From Nostoc sp. 106C (GTDB lineage: Bacteria > Cyanobacteriota > Cyanobacteriia > Cyanobacteriales > Nostocaceae): a DNA stretch of 38,975 bases. The notes below the pieces were generated by a model. That model saw only the letters and a list, made by a program, of their open reading frames with translations. It made no database searches and had not been told where the DNA came from. The stretch is from assembly GCF_002154725.1 (NCBI RefSeq), contig NZ_MTAW01000068.1, forward strand, positions 1-38,975, written 5' to 3'. Positions 25,881-34,976 of the stretch are shown piece after piece. Position 1 is the stretch's first letter, and each line of letters starts with the position of its first letter. The position numbers and the translations under genes are program-made.

Positions 25881-26330
25881 ATGGAAACCGAACAACAGCA
25901 AATTGAATTAACCAACTCTACCTCAGCAGAAGCTACCGTAGCTCTTCCAGGAGCAGACAATCAAAACTTGCCAATGCTACCTCCAGCTACTCAATCTAAT
26001 GAGCAATGGCGACAAATTGGTCGCCAAGTTTCCGATTTTTTGGAACAGCTTCCTGTTTATTTGGGCAGCTTCTTTAACCAATACAAACAGCCTTTGCTCA
26101 CCCTAGCTGGAATTTTGTCTGCGATTGTTACACTGAAAGTAGTGTTAGCAATCTTGGGTGCAATCAACGGAATTCCCTTACTTTCACCAACTTTTGAGTT
26201 AATTGGAATTGGTTACACAACCTGGTTTGTTTCCCGTTATTTACTCAAAGCTTCGACTCGGCAAGAATTAACCTATGAAATTCGAGATTTACAAAGGCAA
26301 ATTCTAGGGGAAGAATATACTGAAACTTGA
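25881..26330 (+). CDS. CAAD-domain membrane protein (CURT1-related)
   Basis: The product has 149 residues. A disordered N-terminus (1-50) is followed by an amphipathic helix (VSDFLEQLPVYLGSFFNQY) and two membrane helices (LLTLAGILSAIVTLKVVLAI and PTFELIGIGYTTWFVSRYLL). The ending KASTRQELTYEIRDLQRQIL is characteristic of the CAAD domain. CAAD is a cyanobacterial domain first known as an appendage of aminoacyl-tRNA synthetases that anchors them to membranes; stand-alone forms are related to thylakoid-curving CURT1 proteins. This is a stand-alone form, so a membrane-shaping or anchoring role is likely. Single-gene unit: inverted repeat upstream, hairpin downstream. Confidence 0.88.
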   Translation: METEQQQIELTNSTSAEATVALPGADNQNLPMLPPATQSNEQWRQIGRQVSDFLEQLPVYLGSFFNQYKQPLLTLAGILSAIVTLKVVLAILGAINGIPLLSPTFELIGIGYTTWFVSRYLLKASTRQELTYEIRDLQRQILGEEYTET

Positions 26331-26426
26331 AACTAGTGCAATAAAACTGTTCAATACAGTCTTAATCGCAGAATAGACAAGTTTTGCTAACTTTATTCAA
26401 CTGTACTAGTAGAATGTGTGAATTTG

Positions 26427-26461
26427 TTGTAGGACGAGCAACACTCGTCCTACAATTTATT
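26427..26461 (+). terminator. Hairpin terminator after the CAAD gene
   Basis: TTGTAGGACGAG (26427-26438) pairs perfectly with CTCGTCCTACAA (26444-26455), followed by TTTATT. It lies about 100 nt after the stop. The GTAGGACGAG...CTCGTCCTAC type also occurs as a mobile palindromic repeat in cyanobacteria, so it may be both. Confidence 0.65.
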
Positions 26462-26571
26462 AATTAGGATTACTTATTAAATTACCTAAAATAATATTAA
26501 TTACTTTACTATTAATCGAAGAAGTTAATATTGCCCCCAATATTTAAGCATTTTGCCCTTCATCAGAAATT

Positions 26572-26640
26572 AAGATATATCTTCGGATAGAGTAAATAGT
26601 TGCTTAACCTAATTAATTCACTTCTAAAGATAGTATCTTT
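26572..26640. promoter_or_regulatory. Pair of AAGATA/TATCTT inverted repeats
   Basis: AAGATATATCTT (26572-26583) and AAAGATA-G-TATCTTT (26626-26640) share the half-site AAGATA. Their centres are about 55 bp apart, and the second is centred 76 nt before the start of the acidic protein gene. The 378-nt gap holds no credible gene. A paired operator is a reasonable inference. Confidence 0.45.
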
Positions 26641-26708
26641 ATCTAGGACTGAAAGCCTAATCTAGTTCAAGAAGTTATTCAACAAAATCTTTAATGAGGA
26701 CTTGATTT

Positions 26709-27116
26709 ATGGCTAATAAAGAAGTTAAGAAAGCAATAGATTCATCAGATCGCGTTGAATCAGATGTATATGACAGAGGTATAATCCCCGCAGAAACTGC
26801 TGCGCGTAAAGAAAGAGAAGGAGACTTGTACAAAACAGTCCCCACAGAAGAAAGAGAAGCAGGCGCTCCCACTGATGATCAAACCGACTCTGAAAGCATA
26901 CGCACCACAGACGGCTACACAGTTGATAAAGAAGGTTTATTAAACAATTACGCAGTTGAACCAGAAATGTACTATGAAGTACCTGGTGATGCACAGCAAT
27001 CAGCAGAACAGGACACTGCTAACCGTGTTGAGGAAATCATCGAAGCAAATGAAGACAAAGAAGGTGAGTTAACAGACAAGGGTGACACACGGGGTAGAGG
27101 TCCAGGACTCGTTTAG
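26709..27116 (+). CDS. Very hydrophilic acidic small protein, unknown function
   Basis: The product has 135 residues, dominated by Glu, Asp, Lys and Thr with almost no hydrophobic stretch. Landmarks are VKKAIDSSDRVESDVYDRGI, ERREAGAP-like segments, TTDGYTVDKEGLLNNYAVEP and the end DTRGRGPGLV. The composition suggests an intrinsically disordered, hydrophilin-like protein. I do not recognise a named family. It has a GAGGAC ribosome site, a paired inverted repeat upstream and its own terminator, so it is a monocistronic gene. Its placement among envelope/stress genes suggests a role in desiccation or osmotic stress, by context only. Confidence 0.75.
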   Translation: MANKEVKKAIDSSDRVESDVYDRGIIPAETAARKEREGDLYKTVPTEEREAGAPTDDQTDSESIRTTDGYTVDKEGLLNNYAVEPEMYYEVPGDAQQSAEQDTANRVEEIIEANEDKEGELTDKGDTRGRGPGLV

Positions 27117-27165
27117 CTTGTTACTGCAACAATGGTCGAAGGTTTATAGAGGTACTGTAAATGTG

Positions 27166-27196
27166 ATGATGAGGAAAAATCCTCATCATTATTTTT
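27166..27196 (+). terminator. Rho-independent terminator
   Basis: ATGATGAGGA (27166-27175), loop AAAA, TCCTCATCAT (27180-27189), then TATTTTTG. It follows the acidic protein gene by 50 nt. Confidence 0.88.
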
Positions 27197-27264
27197 GTTT
27201 TTATATAAATGCTTGTATTGTCAAAACTCTAATCTAGCTGCATTAATCAAACACTACTGAACAG

Positions 27265-29511
27265 ATGAATTTACTGCTTAACCCTTTACTCGCGTCTGGC
27301 ACATTACCACAAAAAGGTCTAATTAAACCCCTTGGTCACCATGAGTTGCTGCTGGTATTGCTGGAATTAGCTTTACTGCTTTTGGTTGCTAGAGGCTTGG
27401 GCGAATTTATGCGTCGAATCAAGCTACCACCAGTGGTGGGTGAACTACTCGCAGGGGTGCTGCTGGGTCCATCAGTGTTCGGCTGGATTTTGCCAAATTT
27501 ACAGCATCATATTTTTCCTCAAAGTCAGGCGCAGTCTGATTTGCTTTCAGTTGTCTCTTGGTTAGGCGTGTTGTTCTTACTAATTGTGACTGGATTAGAA
27601 ACCGACTTGAATTTGATTGTCCGTAAGGGCAAAACAGCATTACTAATTTCCTTAGGTGGTATTATTATTCCCTTTGCAACAGGACTAGGGCTGGGTTGGT
27701 TCCTCCCAGACAGTTTTTTGGCAAACCCTGAGCAAAGGTTAATCTTCAGTCTGTTTATTGCCACTGCCATGAGTATCTCAGCAGTACCAGTGATTGCTAA
27801 GGTGTTAATGGACTTAAAGCTGATTCGGCGTGACATTGGCCAGGTAACTCTCGCAGCTGGGATGACCGATGATACTCTAGGCTGGATTCTGCTTTCAGTG
27901 GTGTCTGGGTTAGCAACCAGTGGTAAATTTGATTTCCCGACGGTATTTAGGTCAATTGGAGGCGCAGTACTGTTTTTAGGAATCGCCTTTACCTTAGGGC
28001 GATCGCTCATGACTAGAGTGTTGCGCTGGGTAGACGATTATATTGGTGGGCCGACAGCTAGTTTATCGGCTTTGTTAGTACTAGCCCTAAGTGCAGCTGC
28101 TTTTACTCACACCTTAGGAATTGAAGCCGCACTAGGAGCATTTGTGACCGGGATTTTGGCAGGACAATCACCCCGTTTTAGCCGAGAGGCTGGTCTAACC
28201 CTGGAACTCATCACGGCTGGGTTTCTCGCGCCGATTTTCTTTGCCACAGCAGGATTGAAGGTAGACTTGCTGCAACTGCTCAGTCCCCAAACATTTGTGG
28301 TTGGCTTAATAGTGCTGGCGATCGCCTGTTTTGGCAAATTCACTGGCGCTTATCTAGGTTCGCGTGTGGGTGGCTTAAGCCACTGGGAAGCGATCGCAAT
28401 GGGATCGGGGATGAACGCCAGGGGTGCGATGGAGATTATCGTTGCCACCATTGGGGTTTCCTTGGGTGTACTGAATCCACAGATGTATTCAATTATTGTG
28501 ATGGTGGCGATCGTCACCTCACTTATGGCCCCGCCTTTGTTACGCTGGTCGCTTTCTAAAGTCTCAATCGGTGAAGAAGAAGCCCAACGCTTAGAGCAAG
28601 AAGAACTAGCTAGCCGCAGCTTTATCAAGCGCATTCGCCGCGTACTCGTACCCACTCAAGGTGGGCCGAACGTCAGGTTAGCTGCCCAGTTAGTTAACCA
28701 TTTGGCACAGCAAAATTCTCTGGAAGTAACTGCTCTATATGCCAAAAGCGATCAACAACCTACACGTAAATCAGTAAAAGCTATAGCAACTGCTGTTAAG
28801 GAGAATACAGCAGAAACCGCTATTGCTGCCGTAGTCAATGAAATGAATCTTCCCGCTGATTCGCTGCTGCATACTAAAGTTGAATCAGGACAAAACAAGG
28901 CTGACATAATTTTAAAAGAAGCTAACAAAGGCTATGACCTGATTGTTTTGGGTGCTACAGGAAATCAGCGTTCTCGTGGTTCCCTGTTCAATTTGTTAGT
29001 CGATCGAGTGGTTCAGGAAGCTCCTTGCGCCACAATGGTGGTGAAATCAAACTTATCTACAACTGAGCCAAGTGGCTATCACAAACTTGGCCATATTTTA
29101 GTACCCACTAGTGGCAACGAGTACAGCCTACACGCAGTTGAGGTTGCAAGTACAATTGCTGCTCAAACTGGAGCAACTGTCACTTTAGTTAATGTCGTCA
29201 ACCGAACTCAGCGTGAATATGTTCTGTTTGAGGAGCAGACAATTCATTCTGTAACAGACATTGCCAAACAGATTGTGCAGCAGCAAGCTGAGGTGGGGCG
29301 AGGATTTGGAGCAGAGGTTAAAACTGCGATTCTGGCAGGCATTCCAGAGTTTGAAATTATCAAATATGCCCATACTATGCAAGTAGATTTGATTGTTTTG
29401 GGCAGCAGTATTCAGACAATAACAGGTCGAGTATTCTTTGGGCATCGTGCTGATGCTATTCTCAATAAAGCACGCTGCCCGGTGGCTGTAATTACTGTGC
29501 GTAGCAACTGA
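27265..29511 (+). CDS. Cation/proton antiporter with two C-terminal universal-stress domains
   Basis: The product has 748 residues. Residues 30-430 are a CPA2-type Na+(K+)/H+ antiporter with about 12 membrane helices. Typical stretches are LPPVVGELLAGVLLGPSVFG, LFLLIVTGLETDLNLI, MSISAVPVIAKVLMDL, AAGMTDDTLGWILLS (the ion-binding TDD region) and MGSGMNARGAMEIIVATIGV. Two UspA domains follow (about 455-600 and 610-748). Their ATP-loop signatures are GATGNQRSRGSLFNLLVDRV and GSSIQTITGRVFFGHRAD. This fusion is common in cyanobacteria; the Usp tail is thought to sense nucleotide and tune transport. Role: ion and pH homeostasis in the plasma membrane. No terminator is seen after it. Confidence 0.93.
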   Translation: MNLLLNPLLASGTLPQKGLIKPLGHHELLLVLLELALLLLVARGLGEFMRRIKLPPVVGELLAGVLLGPSVFGWILPNLQHHIFPQSQAQSDLLSVVSWLGVLFLLIVTGLETDLNLIVRKGKTALLISLGGIIIPFATGLGLGWFLPDSFLANPEQRLIFSLFIATAMSISAVPVIAKVLMDLKLIRRDIGQVTLAAGMTDDTLGWILLSVVSGLATSGKFDFPTVFRSIGGAVLFLGIAFTLGRSLMTRVLRWVDDYIGGPTASLSALLVLALSAAAFTHTLGIEAALGAFVTGILAGQSPRFSREAGLTLELITAGFLAPIFFATAGLKVDLLQLLSPQTFVVGLIVLAIACFGKFTGAYLGSRVGGLSHWEAIAMGSGMNARGAMEIIVATIGVSLGVLNPQMYSIIVMVAIVTSLMAPPLLRWSLSKVSIGEEEAQRLEQEELASRSFIKRIRRVLVPTQGGPNVRLAAQLVNHLAQQNSLEVTALYAKSDQQPTRKSVKAIATAVKENTAETAIAAVVNEMNLPADSLLHTKVESGQNKADIILKEANKGYDLIVLGATGNQRSRGSLFNLLVDRVVQEAPCATMVVKSNLSTTEPSGYHKLGHILVPTSGNEYSLHAVEVASTIAAQTGATVTLVNVVNRTQREYVLFEEQTIHSVTDIAKQIVQQQAEVGRGFGAEVKTAILAGIPEFEIIKYAHTMQVDLIVLGSSIQTITGRVFFGHRADAILNKARCPVAVITVRSN

Positions 29512-29601
29512 TAAATGGCTAGATATCAAGCTGTTTTGTTTGGATACTGCATCCGATGAAAAGGTGCGATCGCACTTTCATAGTTCTAGATTTTCCCTCT
29601 G

Positions 29602-30411
29602 ATGCAAATCATCTCAATTTCTAACTTACCGATTCATCAGATACAGTATCTCACGGCAGCTGCTGGTGGTGTTGGTGCGATCGCAAGAAGTCTACCTATT
29701 TTATTAGCAGAAGTTGATTATCTACCTAATAATTTAGAGGCAATTATTGTTACCAGCGATTTACAAGGAGTTGACCCCAAAAATCAACAACTTCTCTCTT
29801 ATCTTGCGATCGAAGAATTAGAGAAATTGGCAGAAATCGGCAAAATTCCCTCATTAAAAAATACAGGCATGATCTTAGCAGGGGATTTATATGCAGAGGT
29901 CAATAGGCGTGGTGGCGTAGTTGGTGATGTCAGAGAGATTTGGTTAGCTTTTAATCGCAGATTTCGGTGGGTAGCTGGCGTTGCCGGAAATCACGATAGT
30001 CTAGGTAATACACCATTACAAGTTCAAAGTTTTCAGCAGCATAGAAATATTTACTATCTCGACGGTGAGATTAAAAGCAATGGTGAGCTTAGTCTAGCGG
30101 GAATTTCTGGGATTATTGGCAAAAAAGGCAAACCATTCAGGCGTCCTGAAAAAGAATTTCTGAAAATAATTCGGTTGCTATTGAAGCAATCGCCAGACAT
30201 TTTGATATTACACGAAGGGCCGAATGACCCACAGGGCAATTTGGTTGGGCAAGAATCTATTAGACGGGAGTTAGAAAAAATCAATCTTACAAATGATTTA
30301 TTAGTGATCTGCGGTCATTCTTATTGGAAAGTTCCAATGATTGTTTTAGAAAATGGTATTCAAGTCATCAAAGTAGATGGACGTGCAATTGTAATTCAGG
30401 CGAAGAAATAA
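29602..30411 (+). CDS. Metallophosphoesterase (calcineurin-like)
   Basis: The product has 269 residues. Calcineurin-type motifs are SDLQGVD at about residue 52, MILAGDLYAE, VAGVAGNHDSLGN, DILILHEGPNDPQG and VICGHSYWKVP. The first metal motif has SDLQ instead of the usual D-x-H, and the last has GHS for GHxH, so metal binding may be altered. The N-terminal stretch before it (QYLTAAAGGVGAIARSLPIL) is not typical. Substrate unknown. It starts 90 nt after the antiporter and ends 34 nt from the convergent second phosphoesterase. Confidence 0.82.
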   Translation: MQIISISNLPIHQIQYLTAAAGGVGAIARSLPILLAEVDYLPNNLEAIIVTSDLQGVDPKNQQLLSYLAIEELEKLAEIGKIPSLKNTGMILAGDLYAEVNRRGGVVGDVREIWLAFNRRFRWVAGVAGNHDSLGNTPLQVQSFQQHRNIYYLDGEIKSNGELSLAGISGIIGKKGKPFRRPEKEFLKIIRLLLKQSPDILILHEGPNDPQGNLVGQESIRRELEKINLTNDLLVICGHSYWKVPMIVLENGIQVIKVDGRAIVIQAKK

Positions 30412-30445
30412 TCTCACGCCTGCTTGAAGATTGATCATGTTTAAG

Positions 30446-32008
30446 CTAGATCTCAAACGGTTCAATTTTGCGATCGCGCCACTCCCGTTGATACCATTCA
30501 GCAACTAAGGGACGGACAATAAATTTAGGCTGACCATCGCCTTTGACATCAATACGAAGACAGGAGTAAGGTCTGTGTTTGTTAGAACCCTGTCCACTGC
30601 GTCCGATAAAAAGATGCGATCGCGCGACTAATTTCTCTCCATCTCTCCTAATTTCTCGCAAATCTGACCCTTCAGTTCGCTGGCGGCGTAAACTAAAACC
30701 ACTACCACCACAAACAATCCAAGGGATATGAGAATCAGCGTGTCCTGTGTCTGCTGTTTGGAGATATTCTAAGCAATGGGCGTGGCCATTAATCACCAAA
30801 TCAACTAAAGGACGCCCCTGAGTCAGTGAACCTAATTTTTCAGCTACCGCATCTAAAACTCCACGCAGGCGGCTACGGATTGCTAAAGTTTGGGCTTGTT
30901 GCCATTTTGTGGCTTCAGTTACATAAGGAGGATGATGAAAGTAAATCACTCTACCTCGAACCTCTTTGGTGTTCCAAGATTCAATTAATTTCTGCCTTAG
31001 CCAGTCTAGCTGTTCAATATCAGTCAATGTTGTTTTGTCACTGGCTAATTGCTTGTCAATATCAACAATAATTTCTTCAATTTGGGTAAGTTTGACTTGC
31101 AAATCATCTAGTTGTTCAGCATCCTTGGGGTTGTTAGGATTGAGAATTGCTGAATCTGCCATAATTTGCTGCTTTTCTTGCTCTAAATCAGCGCGGCGTT
31201 TCTCTAAAATTCGGCGATCGCTATCACCTTCTTGAGTTTTTGGCAGTGGTGGTGGATCGTTAAATGTATTAGAATCCAGTGCGAAGAAATCAATACCACC
31301 GTAACGAAAGGTGTAATAGCGATTTGGCAGCCGGGTAAAGCTTCCTGGTTGATAGGAAAGGCAGCGACCAGTGTCTGTTTTGCTCGTATAATGCTGGTCT
31401 AAGTGACGGGCTAAATCTCCGGGGAACTGAAAAGCGCAGAGATAGTCTAGAAACGCCCGTGCATAAGCATCACCCGTTCCTGAGCCATATAAACCGACAT
31501 CCAAATCTAACCGCGATTGCAATAGGCGGCGGATGGGTAATGTTGTTACAGAAACTAAGCCAAATAAAAGCGGCAAGTCATAGTAATCATGATTTCCTGG
31601 TACAGGCAGAATCGGCAGATTGAAAACCATTTTGTCATAGGCAATCTTTTTAGGCTGTTCACCACCTAGGAGAAACTCTCGGTAAGGCTGGATAAAGTTC
31701 TGTTGGTAGTACTCTCTCGACCCCACAAGATAGATCACATCGCCTGTATGCAACATGAAACGGCATTCATCATGATGGGGTAACATCAGTTCAGCAACCC
31801 GTCTTTGGGGATCGTGTCCCTTGTGCGTTCCGGCACCACTATCGCCTACAACCAAAAACGAGAACTCAGAATCTTCTGCCTGATTATCTTTCAGTACTAG
31901 CTTAGTTTGGTCAATGCTGCGTTCCAAAATTAACGGGTCTTGCCATTTTACCCGTTGCTGCATCTTGCGAATTTTTTTAGCGATCGCCGGATCGGAAACA
32001 AGTTTCAA
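30446..32008 (-). CDS. Metallophosphoesterase (purple-acid-phosphatase-like)
   Basis: The product has 520 residues. The motifs in order are FLVVGDSGAG, FMLHTGDVIYLVG, LPVPGNHDYYD, VIYFHHPPYV and VINGHAHCLEYL: all five calcineurin-like metal blocks. A coiled-coil insert (ILEKRRADLEQEKQQIMADS) lies at about 270-340 between blocks three and four. No signal peptide, so probably cytoplasmic. The start is a TTG at 32008: a stop lies four codons upstream in frame, and AGGAG stands 9 nt before it. Unrelated in sequence to the convergent 269-residue phosphoesterase outside the metal motifs. Confidence 0.85.
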   Translation of the reverse strand: MKLVSDPAIAKKIRKMQQRVKWQDPLILERSIDQTKLVLKDNQAEDSEFSFLVVGDSGAGTHKGHDPQRRVAELMLPHHDECRFMLHTGDVIYLVGSREYYQQNFIQPYREFLLGGEQPKKIAYDKMVFNLPILPVPGNHDYYDLPLLFGLVSVTTLPIRRLLQSRLDLDVGLYGSGTGDAYARAFLDYLCAFQFPGDLARHLDQHYTSKTDTGRCLSYQPGSFTRLPNRYYTFRYGGIDFFALDSNTFNDPPPLPKTQEGDSDRRILEKRRADLEQEKQQIMADSAILNPNNPKDAEQLDDLQVKLTQIEEIIVDIDKQLASDKTTLTDIEQLDWLRQKLIESWNTKEVRGRVIYFHHPPYVTEATKWQQAQTLAIRSRLRGVLDAVAEKLGSLTQGRPLVDLVINGHAHCLEYLQTADTGHADSHIPWIVCGGSGFSLRRQRTEGSDLREIRRDGEKLVARSHLFIGRSGQGSNKHRPYSCLRIDVKGDGQPKFIVRPLVAEWYQREWRDRKIEPFEI

Positions 32009-32033
32009 TGCACTTTACTCCTGAATTTGGCAT

Positions 32034-32184
32034 TAGTCAGTTGTCATTGGTCATTTGTTAAGCTAATAACCATTAAAATTGCATCTCCGCGTCGCCGCGT
32101 CTTTCTGAGGCTAAGGATTATGTAACTTAAAGGCTGGTTAGCTTATTTATTATTTCTCTGCGTCCCTGCGTCCCTCTGTTCCCC
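32034..32184. repeat. Heptamer-type and CGCGTC-type short repeats
   Basis: TTAGTCAGTTGTCATTGGTC at the left, then CTCCGCGTCGCCGCGTC and, after about 50 nt, CTCTGCGTCCCTGCGTCCCT. Third place in the window with both repeat types together; it fills the gap between the phosphoesterase and the lipid kinase. Confidence 0.7.
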
Positions 32185-32188
32185 TTCT

Positions 32189-33160
32189 TCACTCCTCAAC
32201 TGCATCTTTGAACTCAATTGTTAAGTTGGGCAGCCCCTCTAACTTTTCTGTAGGTACTTCCTCTTCTACTGAAGGTACAAAAACCTTCAAGCCAGCTGGT
32301 ACGCACTTGACTTCTATCGGTGTGTTACCGATGATTTCACCATCTAGAACTACTTTTTGTGGTGGTTCTGTCGTGATTTTGAATTGTTTAGCTCGTAGGT
32401 AGCCAATGTCATCCCTCTCTGCTGGATTACCTGAAGAAGCAGTTTGAAATAGGTGATATGTAGCTGCGATCGCTCCAGCTTTATTAACTGGAGCGACAAT
32501 TGTTAAATCCAACAACCCATCATCATAAATCAGGCCTGCGGGCCCTTGAGCTAAAACTGAAGTGGGAGGTGCGGCATTTGCCACTGTTACAGCCACAGCG
32601 CTGGTTTTAATTATCCTATCTTCAGTTTCAATTTCTACATCAAAACTTTCTAACTCCCGCAACTGTTGGAGTCCTGCCAAGACGTATGCCATAATTCCAA
32701 AGCGTTTTTTAGCTTCTCTGTCTGCTTTTTCTACAGTTTCAGCCTCAAAACCCACCCCAACCAGTAGTACCATTGGCAGATCGTTGCAATAGGCTACATC
32801 TACATTTTTAGTTGCTCTTTGCAAGATAGTCTCGCAGGCGGCGTCAATGGTATCAGGAATACCCAAAGCTGTGGCAAAAGCGTTTGCTGTGCCTCGAGAA
32901 ATAATGCCTAAGGGAATCTCAGTATTGATTACAGCTGCCGCAGCGGCTGAGAGAGTACCATCTCCACCCGAAGCAATAATTTCATCTACCCCACGCTCAA
33001 CTGCTGCATAAGCCAGTTTGTCAGCACCGATTTCTTCAGTAGTTATGTAAATATCTAAGTCAATTTCTGGCTCTAGTATTGCTCGAATCTGCTCCAGATC
33101 TTGTTCTGAATCACCTTGACCTGCAACCGGATTAAAAATAAGGCAGGCGGAACGCTTCAT
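32189..33160 (-). CDS. Diacylglycerol-kinase-like lipid kinase (YegS/BmrU type)
   Basis: The product has 323 residues. It begins MKRSACLIFNPVAGQGDSEQ; the nucleotide-binding GGDGT is at residues 65-69 in EIIASGGDGTLSAAAAAVI, followed by LGIISRGTANAFATALGIP. The C-terminal beta domain has the family's VLDGEIIGNTPIEVKCVPAG. These soluble kinases phosphorylate diacylglycerol or related lipids, or act in related lipid turnover; the exact substrate cannot be read from sequence. The C-terminus is extended by an acidic tail (VEEEVPTEKLEGLPN). A single gene, convergent with nothing and divergent from the CHAT module. Confidence 0.87.
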   Translation of the reverse strand: MKRSACLIFNPVAGQGDSEQDLEQIRAILEPEIDLDIYITTEEIGADKLAYAAVERGVDEIIASGGDGTLSAAAAAVINTEIPLGIISRGTANAFATALGIPDTIDAACETILQRATKNVDVAYCNDLPMVLLVGVGFEAETVEKADREAKKRFGIMAYVLAGLQQLRELESFDVEIETEDRIIKTSAVAVTVANAAPPTSVLAQGPAGLIYDDGLLDLTIVAPVNKAGAIAATYHLFQTASSGNPAERDDIGYLRAKQFKITTEPPQKVVLDGEIIGNTPIEVKCVPAGLKVFVPSVEEEVPTEKLEGLPNLTIEFKDAVEE

Positions 33161-33281
33161 AAGGATAAAAACTTAAGATACAAGATCATAAAAATATCAA
33201 ATTATTCATAGCATACCTATAAAATTTTTACTTCCTCCTGATGGCTGGGCTGTTTAGCACACTGCCAAAATTATACTGATG

Positions 33282-33302
33282 TTTGCCCTAAAGTCCGAAA
33301 AA
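33282..33302 (+). repeat. 21-bp direct repeat, left copy
   Basis: TTTGCCCTAAAGTCCGAAAA plus one A. The right copy at 37879-37899 differs only by A for G at the twelfth base. The two copies bracket the CHAT-AAA / AAA-GUN4 gene pair. Confidence 0.8.
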
Positions 33303-33369
33303 TCGCATACTCAAAATGTAGATATCTGCCAGTTTAGCCTTCCTGTTGGACTTCTCCGGTTCAAATCTC

Positions 33370-34971
33370 ATGATGAGTAACCAAAATCAAACTCGGAAAA
33401 TCCTACTTTTATCCGCAAATCCCAAAGGTAGCAGCCAACTTCGTCTGGGTGAGGAAATGCGCGAAATTAAGGAGGGGTTGAAAAGGTCAAGGAATCGTGA
33501 CCAATATTCTATTACTACAGCAGAAGCAGTACGCTACAGGGATATACACAGAGCTATTTTAGAATACGAACCCCACATTATTCATTTTTCTGGACATGGG
33601 ATAGGAGAAGAAGGCTTAGTATTTGAAGATGAATCGGGTCAAATTAAGTTAGTTGATGCTGAGGCTTTAGCTGGGCTATTTCAACTATTTGCTGACCAAG
33701 TACAATGTGTGGTTCTCAATGCCTGTTACTCTAAATACCAAGCTTTGGAAATAGCGCGACATATTAATTATGTTGTTGGCATGAGTCAGCAAATTGGCGA
33801 TCAAGCAGCAATTGAATTTGCAGTGGGTTTTTATGATGCACTTGGCGCAGATAAAGGTTATGAGTTTGCTTATAAGTTAGGTTGCAGCTTGATTCGTGTA
33901 GCTGGGATACCAGAGAACCTGACACCTAAATTAATGACTACAAGAGATACAGCATTCTTAAATTCTTCAGCAGCGAAGACAATATATATAGAAAGACCGC
34001 CAATTGAGGAAAAATGTTGTGCGGCAATTTTACAACCGGGAGCGCTAATTCGCATTAGATCGCCGCAGAAAATGGGGAAAACATTGCTATTGGAGAAAGT
34101 ACTAACTCATGCTAGAGAGCAAGGTTATCAAACAGCAAAACTAGATTTACAACTTGCTGATATTAATATCCTGGCTGATACCAAAACATTTTTACAATGG
34201 TTATGTGTTGATGTTTCCGACAGCCTAGAAGTAGAACCCCAATTAGATAAATACTGGCAAGAAGTTTTTGGGCTTAATAAAAACTGCACTCGTTATTTTC
34301 AAAAATATTTATTAGCAATTACTGATAATCCTCTAGTTTTAGCTATAGATAACTTTGAGCGACTCTTTGCATATCCAGATATTTTTCCCCAATTCTGTTT
34401 ATTACTGCGGGGATGGTATGAAGCAGCTAAACAAGGAGACAAAATTGGTAATCTTTGGAAGAAACTGCGATTAGTTGTAGTTCATTCCACTGAAGCTTAT
34501 CCTACTTTAGATACCAATCACTCACCATTTAATGTGGGAATCGCAATTGAGTTACTCGAATTTAACGTGCAACAAGTAGAATCTTTAGCCAAGCAGTATG
34601 AATTAGCAGATAAGTTGGGAAAACAAGATTTAAGTGAGTTGATGGGGTTAGTAGGCGGACATCCCGATTTAATCCAGCAAGCTGTTGCTTATCTCAAAAA
34701 TCCCCAAGCTAGTATAGAAGAACTTTTGCAACTTGCACCAACAGAACAGGGAATTTTTAGCGACCATTTGCGACAACAATTGTGGCATTTACAACATAAT
34801 TTTCTGCTTGAGTTGGGGTATAAAAATGTAGTAATGGCCAATGTGCCTGTCCGGTTAGATACTGAGGTAGCATTCAAGTTACATAGTTTAGGATTGGTAA
34901 AACTTTCAGGTAATGATTGTGTTCCGAGTTGTGAATTATATCGTCAGTATTTCTCAGTGCGTTTAGGGTAA
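33370..34971 (+). CDS. CHAT peptidase fused to an AAA-like ATPase
   Basis: The product has 533 residues from ATG 33370 (a second ATG follows at once; a TTG at 33346 is less likely). The N-terminal CHAT domain (1-185), a caspase-clan peptidase, has RKILLLSANPKG, the catalytic His H76 in IIHFSGHGIGEEGL and the catalytic Cys C119 in VVLNACYSKYQ, both in canonical positions. The C-terminal part (205-533) is an AAA-like domain of the AAA_35 type: PPIEEKCCAAILQPGALIRI, a Walker-A-like SPQKMGKT (231-238) lacking the first glycine, and a Walker B in LVLAIDNFERLF. No membrane helix. A strong hairpin and 66 nt separate it from the second AAA-like gene on the same strand. I infer a signal-activated protease with an ATPase switch. 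Confidence 0.85.
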   Translation: MMSNQNQTRKILLLSANPKGSSQLRLGEEMREIKEGLKRSRNRDQYSITTAEAVRYRDIHRAILEYEPHIIHFSGHGIGEEGLVFEDESGQIKLVDAEALAGLFQLFADQVQCVVLNACYSKYQALEIARHINYVVGMSQQIGDQAAIEFAVGFYDALGADKGYEFAYKLGCSLIRVAGIPENLTPKLMTTRDTAFLNSSAAKTIYIERPPIEEKCCAAILQPGALIRIRSPQKMGKTLLLEKVLTHAREQGYQTAKLDLQLADINILADTKTFLQWLCVDVSDSLEVEPQLDKYWQEVFGLNKNCTRYFQKYLLAITDNPLVLAIDNFERLFAYPDIFPQFCLLLRGWYEAAKQGDKIGNLWKKLRLVVVHSTEAYPTLDTNHSPFNVGIAIELLEFNVQQVESLAKQYELADKLGKQDLSELMGLVGGHPDLIQQAVAYLKNPQASIEELLQLAPTEQGIFSDHLRQQLWHLQHNFLLELGYKNVVMANVPVRLDTEVAFKLHSLGLVKLSGNDCVPSCELYRQYFSVRLG

Positions 34972-34976
34972 TACCC

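Noticed and set aside
27525-28010. 161-codon minus-strand frame inside the antiporter
   Set aside because: Antisense shadow of membrane helices with no start site and no family resemblance.
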